DNA from: CAYLLN01 sp964384375
Lineage (GTDB): Bacteria > Planctomycetota > Planctomycetia > Pirellulales > Pirellulaceae
Direction of reading: 5' to 3'
Length of the DNA: 64,000 nt
Assembly: GCA_964384375.1 (NCBI GenBank)
Contig: CAYLLN010000033.1
Span: forward strand, 1 to 64,000
The position numbers were made by a program, and so were the translations under genes. Below the pieces are notes generated by a model. It was not told the DNA's origin, ran no database searches, and was given only the letters and a program-made list of their open reading frames with translations. Of this stretch, positions 1 through 8,460 are shown in pieces. Each line of letters begins with the position of its first letter. The stretch's first letter is position 1.

Positions 1-195
1 AAGTGCTGCCCGCTCACCATCAATCAGGCAGCCGTAAACTGTGAACGGCTACCGAATGGAAACATCCACCTGACGCAGTTCACCGGAGTCTTTATCCGGG
101 ATGCGATCATTCCAAACAACACGAGCACCCTTCGGTGCAAGAGCAGCTTCAATTCGCGCGACGAACTTCTCAAACTCCTTCCAATTCCCATCCAT
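1..195 (-). pseudogene. Broken N-terminus of a restriction-endonuclease-like gene
   Basis: Reading leftward from ATG at 195, a 48-codon frame begins MDGNWKEFEKFVARIEAAL and continues with a segment ending RQVDVSIR, then meets TAG at 49-51. This resembles the N-terminus of small restriction-endonuclease-fold proteins, which usually continue into a core of about 150 residues. The same frame stays open after the stop to the window edge (16 codons), so the gene is either cut by a nonsense mutation or a truncated remnant. The family assignment is from recalled sequence resemblance and is tentative. A weak ribosome site (GAGGAG) lies about 12 bases before the ATG. Confidence 0.4.
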
Positions 196-739
196 ATTGA
201 TTGCTCCTCGACATATATCACTTTCACGAAAGCCAAGTTGACCACGAAAGCATCAATCGTCAGAATAGTGTACAAACGATTGACTTAGGCGAGGGAGACG
301 CGAAGAATTGGGGTTCGGTTTGCCGGCTCGTCGATGGAGCACGGGAGGGGAGGCCGGCGGTGGTCTTTGGCAATTTGGTGAAGCGAGGAGGAGTGCATGC
401 GGCGCGGGGCATGGACATCGCGCGGGGCGGGACGGAGTCGTGCTTAAGTTGCATATCTTGCATACGTGCATAAAACGGAAATTGCCGTAACTGATTGGCA
501 AATAGAGAGTTAAGGGCGGTTTTGCCGTTGCAGAGATGTTTGCTAGACGCGTGCATAAGGCTGATGGGGCTGACGCCCCACATTTACCAAGAACGCGCGA
601 CCACTGGTCGCGGCTACGTTGACAGGGCGACCGCTGATCGGGGTGTGAGCATCGAGTGGTGGCGGCGGCAGTCATAGAATTCATAATGGGTCGCCGAGGC
701 CAAAGGACGGAAGTTGCGGACCTGTAAGGAGTTGGGAGT
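196..739. other. Intergenic stretch with repeat copy
   Basis: No coding frame here has convincing codon use or a homologue I recognise. The right half holds a dispersed palindromic repeat (about 567-626), listed separately, and a good Shine-Dalgarno (AAGGAG, 727-732) for the next gene. I see no tRNA or clear promoter. Confidence 0.5.
567..626. repeat. Dispersed palindromic repeat, family A
   Basis: Two hairpins sit side by side: TGGGGC-TGAC-GCCCCA, and the palindrome GCGACCACTGGTCGC (597-611) followed by GGCTACGTTGAC. A close relative of the whole block lies at about 811-870, inside the next gene. The GCGACCACTGGTCGC core recurs twice at 57367-57411. The arrangement suggests a REP-like mobile palindrome. 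Confidence 0.65.
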
Positions 740-2467
740 ATGACTGCGAGCGGTGAAGAGGCAAAAGGGCGCAAAAGTATGAATGCCCAAAGCGATGAAG
801 AGGGAGGCTCATGGGCCTTACGCCCCACGCTCGCCAGAACAACGCGACCACTGGTTGTGGCTATGTTGACGGTGGCGCTACTCGTCGCGGTGCCAGTTGA
901 GGCGCAGGAATATGACGTCGTCATTCATGGCGGACGGGTCGTCGATGGTTGCGGGACACCTTGGTACGCGGCCGACCTGGGGATCAAGGACGGGAAAATT
1001 GTCCGCATCGGCCGGCTCAAGGCCGACGAGGGGAAGCGGGCGATCGATGCGGACGGACTAGTCGTCGCGCCGGGCTTCATCGACATGATGGGGCAAACCG
1101 CGACGCCAATGATGAACAACCCGGAGACGGCTCTGAACCTGCTCACGCAAGGGATCACCACGATCAACGCGGGCGAAGGGGTTTCTGCCGCGCCCCTCTC
1201 CGAGGACGAGGCGCGCACTGCTGGCTGGCGGACGATGGGCGAGTATTTCCGCGCAGTCGAAGCGAAAGGCGTCCCGGTCAATGTCGCCCAGACCATCGGC
1301 CACACGCAGGTTCGGCAGATTGTGCTCGGCGATGTCGATCGGCGGCCAAGCGAGGCGGAACTGGCCCAGATGGCAGCCCTCGTCGAGGAGGCGATGCAAG
1401 CCGGGGCGATCGGCGTTTCGACCGCGCTCATCTATCCGCCAGCCATCTATGCCGACACGGCCGAGATCGCGCACCTGGTCGCGGTCGCCGGCAAGCACGG
1501 CGGCGGCTACTACACGCACATGCGGAACGAAGGGGACAAGCTGGAAGAAGCGATCGACGAGGCCCTGGAGATCGGCCGCCGAGGCAATGCGAGCGTACAT
1601 ATCTTCCACCTCAAAACGGCGGGCCGGCAGAACTGGGGGAAGATGGAGCTCGCCATCGCGAAGATCAAAGCCGCCCGCGCCGTTGGCCAGCAAGTCACTG
1701 CCGACATCTATCCCTATGTGAACAACGGCCTGGGAATCGCCGCGTTCATTCACCCACGGCACTTCGCGGCAGGGGACGCGGCATTACTTGCGCGTCTAGG
1801 TGACGAGTCGCTCCGCGCCGAGATTCGGAAGGAGATGGAAACGACCTCCGGCTGGGAGAACTGGTATCGGCACATCGGCCGCGATTGGAACAAGGTCGTT
1901 GTTGGCCAAACGCCCAACGCTCGCTATGCGAAGCTCGCCGGCCAGTCGCTCGCCGAGATCGCTGCCGCGACCGGCGAAGACCCCTGGGACACGTTTTTCA
2001 ATCTCGTGCAGAGCGGGGCGTTCGTCCTCCCGGAGAGTATGACCGACGCGAACAAGATTCGGGCGATGCGCGAGGAGTTCGTCTCGTTCTGCACCGATGT
2101 GGGCCCAGCCGGCGGCTCGCAGATCGCGTCGCACCCACGAGCCTACGGCGCGTTCCCGCGGCTCTTGTCGCGATACGTCCGCGACTTGGGGGCAATTTCT
2201 CTGGAGCGAGCCGTCGCCCAGGCGAGTGCCACGGCGGCCAACGCCATTCAAGCCCGCGACCGAGGCCGAATCGCCGAAGGACTCGCTGCAGATGTCATCG
2301 TGTTCGATTACGCGAAGCTCACCGACAACGCGACGTTCGCCAAGCCACGCGAGCTGAGCGAAGGGATGCGCTACGTGCTCGTAAACGGTGTGGTGGTGCT
2401 CGACGACGGGAAGCAAACGGCAGCCAGGCCGGGAAAGATTCTGCGCGGGCCGGGACACAAGCCGTAA
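740..2467 (+). CDS. Exported amidohydrolase, D-aminoacylase family
   Basis: A 575-residue protein of the N-acyl-D-amino-acid deacylase branch of the amidohydrolases, which cleave N-acyl-D-amino acids or related amides. The start is set by AAGGAG seven bases before the ATG. A long charged leader precedes a signal peptide near residues 34-56 (LVVAMLTVALLVAVPVEA-Q), so the enzyme is probably periplasmic. The composite beta domain (VIHGGRVVDG) and the C-terminal GRIAEGLAADVIVFD segment are typical. HMRNEG and VHIFHLK match two metal or active-site histidine regions, and FCTDVGP matches the conserved Asp region. Oddly, the usual HxH after PGFID is replaced by MMGQ (about residues 116-119). Part of the signal peptide is encoded by a dispersed repeat. 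The gene ends one base before the convergent lutC stop. Substrate unknown. Confidence 0.8.
   Translation: MTASGEEAKGRKSMNAQSDEEGGSWALRPTLARTTRPLVVAMLTVALLVAVPVEAQEYDVVIHGGRVVDGCGTPWYAADLGIKDGKIVRIGRLKADEGKRAIDADGLVVAPGFIDMMGQTATPMMNNPETALNLLTQGITTINAGEGVSAAPLSEDEARTAGWRTMGEYFRAVEAKGVPVNVAQTIGHTQVRQIVLGDVDRRPSEAELAQMAALVEEAMQAGAIGVSTALIYPPAIYADTAEIAHLVAVAGKHGGGYYTHMRNEGDKLEEAIDEALEIGRRGNASVHIFHLKTAGRQNWGKMELAIAKIKAARAVGQQVTADIYPYVNNGLGIAAFIHPRHFAAGDAALLARLGDESLRAEIRKEMETTSGWENWYRHIGRDWNKVVVGQTPNARYAKLAGQSLAEIAAATGEDPWDTFFNLVQSGAFVLPESMTDANKIRAMREEFVSFCTDVGPAGGSQIASHPRAYGAFPRLLSRYVRDLGAISLERAVAQASATAANAIQARDRGRIAEGLAADVIVFDYAKLTDNATFAKPRELSEGMRYVLVNGVVVLDDGKQTAARPGKILRGPGHKP
811..870. repeat. 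Family A repeat inside a signal peptide
   Basis: This block aligns with 567-626: ACGCCCCAC, then a short spacer, then GCGACCACTGGTTGTGGCTATGTTGAC (844-870). It is read in frame as TRPLVVAMLT, part of the signal peptide of the amidohydrolase. The second palindrome arm has drifted (GTTGT instead of GTCGC). Confidence 0.6.
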
Positions 2468-3169
2468 CTATCCAATCACAATCACGCGCCACTTCCCTGG
2501 CCCATGCACGCCGGTGGTGAGCTGCAACTCGATATCGCCCGTTTTGCTCGGGCCGGTGATGAACGTGACGTTCGACGGCATGTCCGCGTACATTTCGCTG
2601 CGCTCATGCACCCTACTTCCTGAACCAAGCATCCCGAACGCATCGATCAAATCCGGCACGATCTGCCGCCGCTCGACGATCGACACATAGAACGGCGGCA
2701 AGAGCGAAGCGACACGTTCTTGTCCGGGACGGGAGGTGACCATGAGCGTTCCCGTTTCCGCAATCGCACAGTCGCAACTCGTGATGCCGATGTCGCAGGC
2801 GAGCATGAGACTCCGTTGCTCCTGCGGCGGTAGCGCGGCGAGGGAACGGTTCGTATGTAGCTTGACGCCCGGAGCGGCGAGCAGTTCCGCCAGCTCCAGC
2901 CGGTCGAGCAGTTCGTGCTCCCAGGCGAGGGCCGAGGTCGCTCCCGCCTCTTCGAGCAGGCGGTGCAGCGCCACCTTCGCGCCAGCCAGATCGGGAACGA
3001 TATAGGACTGCCCACCAACCGCATCGACCTCGGCGGCGAAGCGCTCGACCAAATCCTCCTTCACGCCGACGTAGCCGATGTTCTCAGGAACCGGTTTCAG
3101 ATGGACGCGATACGCCCGGCCCACTTCGGCAGCCTGGCGCACGCGAGCGAGGAACGAATCACGACTCAT
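2468..3169 (-). CDS. lutC: LutC-type lactate utilisation protein (LUD domain)
   Basis: A 233-residue LUD-domain protein, the LutC component of the LutABC L-lactate oxidation complex, which feeds lactate to pyruvate in the cytoplasm. The C-terminal signature ITGPSKTGDIELQLTTGVHGP and the central segment CDCAIAETGTLMVTSRPGQ are diagnostic. Its partner lutB is upstream on the same strand, but a toxin-antitoxin-like pair separates them. No LutA is visible. A stretch around residues 185-193 (VHERSEMY) is encoded by half of a dispersed palindrome also found at 9394-9464, and it extends a loop between DAFGMLG and DMPSNVTFITG. The stop codon abuts the convergent amidohydrolase stop. Confidence 0.9.
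   Translation of the reverse strand: MSRDSFLARVRQAAEVGRAYRVHLKPVPENIGYVGVKEDLVERFAAEVDAVGGQSYIVPDLAGAKVALHRLLEEAGATSALAWEHELLDRLELAELLAAPGVKLHTNRSLAALPPQEQRSLMLACDIGITSCDCAIAETGTLMVTSRPGQERVASLLPPFYVSIVERRQIVPDLIDAFGMLGSGSRVHERSEMYADMPSNVTFITGPSKTGDIELQLTTGVHGPGKWRVIVIG
2591..2616. repeat. Half palindrome (family B) inside lutC
   Basis: These 26 bases match the right arm of the 9394-9464 inverted repeat (9439-9464) with two mismatches. They are read in frame in lutC as part of SRVHERSEMY. Confidence 0.6.
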
Positions 3170-3186
3170 GCTAGGGACGAGGGTTA

Positions 3187-3444
3187 TTAGGGTCGCTGCA
3201 AACGAACTTGGAACACCGTGACAAGTTTCAAACGATCGTTCACGTGATACCAGACCACCAAAGGATACTTGATGAGAATTCGGTTTGTGCCGTCCCGCGA
3301 TTCACCCGCCTCATCAGGTCGAGCGGACAGTTCCAGACCGATGCGCGTCACCGTGTTGATTACGCCTTCCTGGTCGAGTGCCGCATTGTAGAGGAGTTGC
3401 AGTGCGTCGGTCGCGGCTTCATTCCAGATCACGCGATAGTTCAC
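3187..3444 (-). CDS. ParE/RelE-like toxin
   Basis: An 85-residue protein opening MNYRVIWNEAATDAL and containing the strand RILIKYPLVVWYHV followed by a final VTVFQVRL. This is the size and pattern of the RelE/ParE toxin fold, whose members cut mRNA at the ribosome or poison gyrase; which applies here cannot be told. Its ATG overlaps the TGA of the upstream small gene (positions 3441-3444), the usual layout of a toxin-antitoxin operon with the antitoxin first. The pair sits between lutB and lutC. No catalytic residues can be assigned with certainty. Confidence 0.6.
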   Translation of the reverse strand: MNYRVIWNEAATDALQLLYNAALDQEGVINTVTRIGLELSARPDEAGESRDGTNRILIKYPLVVWYHVNDRLKLVTVFQVRLQRP

Positions 3445-3692
3445 GGCTTTCGGCCCCGCAAACGCTCCACGACTTCCTCGGTCGAGAATCCCGTACCGGA
3501 CGAAATCCGGCGCTGGACCTCTTCCTCAGAAAGGCCGTGATCGAGGCCGAGCAGCCAGTCGCGGAATGCAGGGGACGATTCGTTGGGCTCGAAGGTGCCC
3601 AGCACGTTGCCCGCCTCGTCGCACAACTCCAAGTGCTGAGCGAGGCCATGCAGCTTTTCCGCCGTTTGGCGATCGACGACAACGCGAGTCAT
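3441..3692 (-). CDS. Probable antitoxin of the RelE-like pair
   Basis: An 83-residue acidic protein beginning MTRVVVDRQTAEKLHGL, with a C-terminal half GLSEEEVQRRISSGTGFSTE. Small size, charge and translational coupling to the RelE-like gene suggest an antitoxin. The N-terminal strand followed by a helix could be a dimerisation or DNA-binding region. It is not closely recognised; the role is inferred from context. Confidence 0.55.
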   Translation of the reverse strand: MTRVVVDRQTAEKLHGLAQHLELCDEAGNVLGTFEPNESSPAFRDWLLGLDHGLSEEEVQRRISSGTGFSTEEVVERLRGRKP

Positions 3693-3760
3693 TGCAAAAT
3701 CCCGACGGTGGCAAGTGGTTTACTTCAATTCTAGGTGTGCAAATCGTCGTGTGCAAAGAT

Positions 3761-5206
3761 TCATTGGCCTGGCAAATGTTCGTTTCCACCTTCCTGATTC
3801 CACCAATCGCGAAACCGACTCGCCGCTGGTGCGGGAAAGTCTCGCTTCTGGGTCCAGCCGTTCAGCTTGCCTGGCAGGCGGCGGAACCAGGGCGCGCCGC
3901 GCTTCCAGCGGCCTATCGTGCGCGCGGCAAGCCAGGTCATGGCGCGATACATCCACGGACGGCGAAGCGTGCGAGCCCACATACCATAGGCCAGCGATTC
4001 GAGCTTGCTCCCCTGGCCGGCTTCGTGATGCAATTGCTCGCGAAGCTGAATCAGCATCTCCGGAATCTGAATCTTCACGGGACATGCCGCCTGGCAAGCG
4101 CCGCAGAGGCTCGACGCATGCGGCAAGTGGTGATTGGCGGCCAGACCGTCGTAGAGCGGCGTGAGGACGGCACCGATCGGGCCGGAATAGACGCCGCCGT
4201 AGGCGTGGCCGCCGACGCTGCGATAAATGGGGCAGGCGTTGAGGCACGCTCCGCAGCGGATGCAGAACAAGCTCTCCCGCAGCGGGCTGCCGAGAATCCG
4301 CGAGCGGCCGTTGTCGAGGATGACGAGGTGAAATTCCTCGGCCCCGTCGAGTTCCCCCGGTCGGCGCGCCCCGGTGATGATCTGCGTATAGACCGAGAGC
4401 TTCTGTCCGGTTGCAGCTCGGGCAAGCACCTTCAGGAAGTACGGCAGGTCGGCGAGCTTCGGAATGACCTTTTCCATCCCCATGATCGCGATGTGGCACT
4501 TGGGCAGGGCGCACGTAAGCCGGCCGTTTCCCTCGTTCGTGATGAGCACAATCGAGCCGGTTTCGGCGATGGCGAAGTTCGCGCCGGAGATCCCCACTTC
4601 GGCTTCGGCGAACTTCTGCCGCAGGGCCTTGCGGGCGAATCCCGCCAGCACCTCGCGCTCCGCTGGCAGGCGTTCGCCGGCGGGCTTACTGAGGATCTCG
4701 GCAATCTGCTCGGCGGTGAGATGGAGTGCGGGACCGACGATGTGCGAAGGACGATGGCCGGCAAGCTGAATGATGTACTCGCCGAGGTCCGTCTCGACTG
4801 CCTCAATGCCGGCATGTTCCAAAGCGTGATTGAGGTGAATCTCCTCGGTCGTCATCGACTTCGATTTGACAACCTTCGTCGCGTTTCGCTTCTGAATGAT
4901 CTCGACGATCAGCCGGCAGGCTTCCGTCCCGTCGTCGGCAAAGTGGACGGTTCCGCCGCGGGCCTGCACGCTCTTTTCCAGCGTGGCGAGGTGCTGGTCA
5001 AGTTCCGCAAGCGTATGGTCCTTGATCATCCTGGCGCGCTCGCGAACCAGGTCCGAATTGGGCAATGCCGCAAAGGCGTCCCGATTGCGCTGACCGAGCG
5101 TATCGCCAAGCTGCCCCAGGATGCGCTGCAAGCTGGGAGTGGCGAGCGCTTCGGCGGAAGCGTCCAGAAACTCGTGGTGCGTTTCGCGGAGGTAGTCGGT
5201 GGGCAC
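3761..5206 (-). CDS. lutB: LutB-type iron-sulfur protein (LUD plus ferredoxin)
   Basis: A 481-residue LutB homologue. The N-terminal LUD domain carries KSKSMTTEEIHLNHAL and GANFAIAETGSIVLITNEGN, typical of the family. A C-terminal ferredoxin-like domain has CIRCGACLNACPIYR and CGACQAACPV, binding two [4Fe-4S] clusters. It works in oxidation of L-lactate to pyruvate, passing electrons onward. Length matches the family (about 470). A membrane protein gene ends six bases upstream, and the toxin-antitoxin pair and lutC follow on the same strand. LutA is not in the window, so it may be elsewhere or replaced. Confidence 0.93.
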   Translation of the reverse strand: MPTDYLRETHHEFLDASAEALATPSLQRILGQLGDTLGQRNRDAFAALPNSDLVRERARMIKDHTLAELDQHLATLEKSVQARGGTVHFADDGTEACRLIVEIIQKRNATKVVKSKSMTTEEIHLNHALEHAGIEAVETDLGEYIIQLAGHRPSHIVGPALHLTAEQIAEILSKPAGERLPAEREVLAGFARKALRQKFAEAEVGISGANFAIAETGSIVLITNEGNGRLTCALPKCHIAIMGMEKVIPKLADLPYFLKVLARAATGQKLSVYTQIITGARRPGELDGAEEFHLVILDNGRSRILGSPLRESLFCIRCGACLNACPIYRSVGGHAYGGVYSGPIGAVLTPLYDGLAANHHLPHASSLCGACQAACPVKIQIPEMLIQLREQLHHEAGQGSKLESLAYGMWARTLRRPWMYRAMTWLAARTIGRWKRGAPWFRRLPGKLNGWTQKRDFPAPAASRFRDWWNQEGGNEHLPGQ

Positions 5207-5212
5207 GGAGGA

Positions 5213-5752
5213 TTAGGGCGGAAGGGGTTCGGGATTCGAGGATCGGGGTTCGGGACCGGGAGGGCGCGGCTCCTGCCGAGCCGGCGTTTCAGTAGTGCCA
5301 ATGGCAATTGTCGCAATCGAGATCATCGGCAGCAGGGCGATGAGCACGGCGACGATCGTCACGGCACGTGGCGGGCGAGCCTTCCGGACGTAATACGTAA
5401 TTGGAGTCAGCGTCAGCACGAGCAAGCCGGAGACGACCGCCACGATCATCAGTGTGCTGGGAATCAGGTACAGGGCGTTCGGCCGATCAACCGGAACCTG
5501 CACCTGTCGGGCAACCAACCACATGGCAAAGGCCACGACCTGAGCGGCAGCGCACGAGAGCGTGAGGAGCATCCAGGCGACGGTGGTCGCGACGGCCCCG
5601 CGCGACTCATCGGCATCGGGAAGCGTATCTGCCGCCTTCGCGGGGGGCGTGGGTTTTTTGGAGGGCAAGGGGGAATCCGCGTGTGCGGTGGTGATCGTTA
5701 CAAGCGACAGAAACGACACAAGCGCGAAATCGCCCGTGCCGGCGCGTGGCAT
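5213..5752 (-). CDS. Small membrane protein upstream of lutB
   Basis: A 179-residue protein with a signal-like N-terminus (FALVSFLSLVTITTAHA), a proline-rich linker, three hydrophobic segments (around residues 56-80, 93-115 and 130-150), and a proline-rich C-terminal tail. It ends six bases before lutB, so it is probably cotranscribed. No homologue recognised. The tail EPRPPGPEPRSSNPEP is encoded by repetitive GGTTCGGGA-type DNA (5224-5265) like that in dispersed planctomycete repeats, so the C-terminus may be repeat-derived. Confidence 0.6.
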   Translation of the reverse strand: MPRAGTGDFALVSFLSLVTITTAHADSPLPSKKPTPPAKAADTLPDADESRGAVATTVAWMLLTLSCAAAQVVAFAMWLVARQVQVPVDRPNALYLIPSTLMIVAVVSGLLVLTLTPITYYVRKARPPRAVTIVAVLIALLPMISIATIAIGTTETPARQEPRPPGPEPRSSNPEPLPP

Positions 5753-6005
5753 TTGGCCCGCGCATCGCCATCATAGTCGGAATTGTCGTTCCTCGGCAGG
5801 CGCTCGGTTTGCCCCAGGGTGCTTCGTGAACTAGTTTTTCGCTGGCGGGCGAACTTACTCCTCTGATCGCCTGCCAAGCGCGGCTTTGACATCTCCCCAC
5901 ATCGGGCACTCGCCCGCCAAGTCGGACTCGCGCACGACAAATTTTTGGCATCCGTCTCCGCCGCCCGGCGGCGGGGTTCCTTGTCTCCTTGAAAGCGCGA
6001 CCACC

Positions 6006-7124
6006 GTGACTGCCACCCTCGCAACGGGAACGCTCGCTGCCTCGTGGCGGCCCATTGAAATGGCCGCCGCGGAACTGCGACACGAATGTACGGCCCTGGA
6101 CCAGTTGGTGCAGGAGCTGTTTGCCGATCTGGATCGCCTGCGGAGCGAACTGGAACTCAAGGCCGACGAGGTTGAAGAGGGCCGCCGCCGCCTGGCTGAA
6201 CGGGGCAGGCAACTGGCCGATCAGCGGAAGGAAGTCGGCCGGCTTTCCCATCAGATCGAGCAACAGGACGGGCAACTGCGCGAAGCGCTCGGCGAACTCC
6301 GCGGCATGCGCGAGCAGCTCAATCACGAGCGACAGCGGGCGCAGGATCACGAAGCCCAAGAGACCACCAACTTGCAGCAGCGGCTGTCGCAGCTCGAAAG
6401 CGAGCGCGACGAACTGCGGCGGCACTGCGACGCGCTGAAGGCTCAGGCTGCTGCCGGTGGCGGCAATGGCGGGGCCGATGTAGTCACGCCCCTGATGGGC
6501 GAACTGGCCGAGCTCCGCCGGCACTGCGAAGCACTGCAGGCACAGGCGGTGAGTGCAAGCACGAATAGCAATAACACCAATCACGGTGATGTCGTGACGC
6601 CGCTCATGAGCGAACTAGCTGAACTGCGGCGGCACGTACTCGAAACACGTTCGGAACTTTCTGGCGCTATTGACCGGGCCGCGGCAACTCGCAGCGAGGC
6701 CGGACCAGCCGTCGTCAGTGTTTCGCCCGAAGACGGCGAGCGCTATCTGGCTGCCGAGAAGGAGCGGGCCGAACTCGAAGCGGAGCTGGAACTCGTCCGC
6801 ACGCGGGCCAGCGAGCTGCAAGAGACGGTCGCCCAGCAGAAACGGGAACTGGCCGACCAGCGCGAAGAACTGCAGTCGGAGCTGAAGCTCCTGCGACAAC
6901 TGATCGAACAACAGTCGGACCTGATGGCCGCCGGCGAAGATTCGCGGCGTGAGAATGTGAACGTAACGGTCACACGCCCCGGCCCGGCAGTAACGCTGGT
7001 CCGCCCGCCGGTGGCCGACGACGATGCCCCTGCCGCGGCCGACCCCGTGGTCAGCTCGGTGATGGCCCAGTTTGCTCGACTTCAAAAGGACGTCGCCCAG
7101 CGGCGTCAGAAAGTGAAGAAATAA
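6006..7124 (+). CDS. Long coiled-coil protein opening the GTPase cluster
   Basis: From the in-frame GTG at 6006 the protein has 372 residues and is almost entirely heptad-rich (for example AELRHECTALDQLVQELF and LQSELKLLRQLIEQQSDLM). Two imperfect internal copies of a block with DVVTPLMGELAELRRHCEAL and DVVTPLMSELAELRRHVLE lie near residues 155-205. The C-terminus ends with VSSVMAQFARLQKDVAQRR. There is no signal peptide or membrane segment. The frame is open further upstream, so the start is uncertain. It is the first of four same-strand genes including a GTPase and a GAP1-like protein. A scaffold or adaptor role is inferred. Confidence 0.7.
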   Translation: MTATLATGTLAASWRPIEMAAAELRHECTALDQLVQELFADLDRLRSELELKADEVEEGRRRLAERGRQLADQRKEVGRLSHQIEQQDGQLREALGELRGMREQLNHERQRAQDHEAQETTNLQQRLSQLESERDELRRHCDALKAQAAAGGGNGGADVVTPLMGELAELRRHCEALQAQAVSASTNSNNTNHGDVVTPLMSELAELRRHVLETRSELSGAIDRAAATRSEAGPAVVSVSPEDGERYLAAEKERAELEAELELVRTRASELQETVAQQKRELADQREELQSELKLLRQLIEQQSDLMAAGEDSRRENVNVTVTRPGPAVTLVRPPVADDDAPAAADPVVSSVMAQFARLQKDVAQRRQKVKK

Positions 7125-7236
7125 CCATTCCGGCCGGCGGCAACTTGCTGTCGGCTGTGGCCCGGATCGATTTTGCCCCTTCAGAGTCGCGAGGCTAAGA
7201 ACCGCGCGGCTCGAGAATCGAACGAGGAAGATCGTC

Positions 7237-8460
7237 ATGCGACGTTTCCTGACAGTGAATTGGATCCTGGTGGGCGCGGTACCAGCTTGCTTGGTGCTGG
7301 CGGTGCTCACGGGATACTGGACGGCCGGCGCGGTTGCGGCTGCTGGGGCGCTATGCGTCCTGGCAATTCGCAATCCGCACTGGCGGCCGAAGTTCGGTCA
7401 GCACAATAAGCTGCCCGACCACCTGCCAAATCAAACCGAGGAGTGGACCGCGCCGCCGGCGCCACGTCCCCCCACGGCTCGCCGCGCCGCTGCCGACGAT
7501 AGTCTCGTCGAGCAGATGATCGCGCAAGGCCGTGAAGCTTTACTCCTGCGGCCGCAAATCGCGGCAAACCTGAACGACACCGATCTCGCATCGGCTCAAG
7601 TAGCGCTCGACGAGTCGATGGCGATCGTCCCGCAAGGCGTGGTCCTGATGCGGGCCCGCTGCTTTGACGATCTCGAAGAAGCCGACAAGCCGCGCGGCGA
7701 GCGCCTCGTGCAGGCCGAGGGCTTCTTCCTCGACCGCTTCCCGGTCACGAATGGGCAATATCAGCTCTTCGTCGATCATGGCGGCTACGAACAGATGTCG
7801 CTGTGGGACGAGTCAATCTGGCCGGCCGTGCTCGGCTTCACCGATTCCACTGGACAGCCCGGCCCACGGTACTGGCAAAACGGCAAGTTCCCGGCCGGCA
7901 AAGAGGACCATCCGGTCGTCGGCATCTGCTGGTATGAAGCCGGGGCCTTCGCCCGCTGGGTTGGAAAGCGCCTGCCGACCGATCCCGAATGGGTGAAGGC
8001 GGGCGCGTGGCCGGTCGCCGCAGAAAATGGCAAACCCGTGCAACGCAAGCACCCGTGGGGCGATGCGATGGATCGCCGCCTGGTGAACCTGTGGGGGAGC
8101 GGCGTCAACGACACGATCCCCGTCACCGCCTCGCCCGGCAGTTCGAGCGTGGGGGGCGTGCAGCAGCTTGTCGGCAATGTCTGGGAATGGACCGGCTCGT
8201 CGTTCGGCACGTGGGAACCCGCGGGTCGCAAGATTGAAACGGCGATGCCGCTCAAGAGCATTCGGGGCGGCGCGTTCGACACGTATTTCGACATGCAGGC
8301 CCAGTGCCAGTTCCAAAGCGGCGAAACGGCCTTGGCACGCAAGCACAACATCGGCTTCCGGTGCGCCCTCGGCTTTTGCGATGTGGTGCTCACGCACGGT
8401 GCGGCCGAGCCGGATTATCCGGCGGCAAAGACCCCCGAACACGAAGAGGTGGTGGCATGA
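7237..8460 (+). CDS. Membrane-anchored FGE/SUMF1-fold protein
   Basis: A 407-residue protein. Two hydrophobic segments near residues 8-48 anchor it, followed by a linker and then a formylglycine-generating-enzyme (sulfatase-modifying factor) domain: FFLDRFPVTNGQYQLFV, HPVVGICWYEAGAFARWVGKRLPT, GNVWEWTGS, SIRGGAF and IGFRCALG. The two redox cysteines that true FGEs carry after the RGGS segment are not both present: only AQCQFQ and FRC remain, so it is probably a non-catalytic binding or lectin-like FGE fold. Its TGA overlaps the ATG of the next GTPase gene (8457-8460), so the two are translationally coupled. Confidence 0.85.
   Translation: MRRFLTVNWILVGAVPACLVLAVLTGYWTAGAVAAAGALCVLAIRNPHWRPKFGQHNKLPDHLPNQTEEWTAPPAPRPPTARRAAADDSLVEQMIAQGREALLLRPQIAANLNDTDLASAQVALDESMAIVPQGVVLMRARCFDDLEEADKPRGERLVQAEGFFLDRFPVTNGQYQLFVDHGGYEQMSLWDESIWPAVLGFTDSTGQPGPRYWQNGKFPAGKEDHPVVGICWYEAGAFARWVGKRLPTDPEWVKAGAWPVAAENGKPVQRKHPWGDAMDRRLVNLWGSGVNDTIPVTASPGSSSVGGVQQLVGNVWEWTGSSFGTWEPAGRKIETAMPLKSIRGGAFDTYFDMQAQCQFQSGETALARKHNIGFRCALGFCDVVLTHGAAEPDYPAAKTPEHEEVVA

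Noticed and set aside
253..924. Minus-strand open frame of 223 codons at the window start
   Set aside because: Overlaps the signal-peptide coding region of the amidohydrolase and includes repeat-derived SRDQWSR; no domain recognisable.
3566..5776. Plus-strand open frame of 736 codons
   Set aside because: Antisense to lutB and the small membrane protein; lutB has clear ferredoxin motifs, this frame has none.
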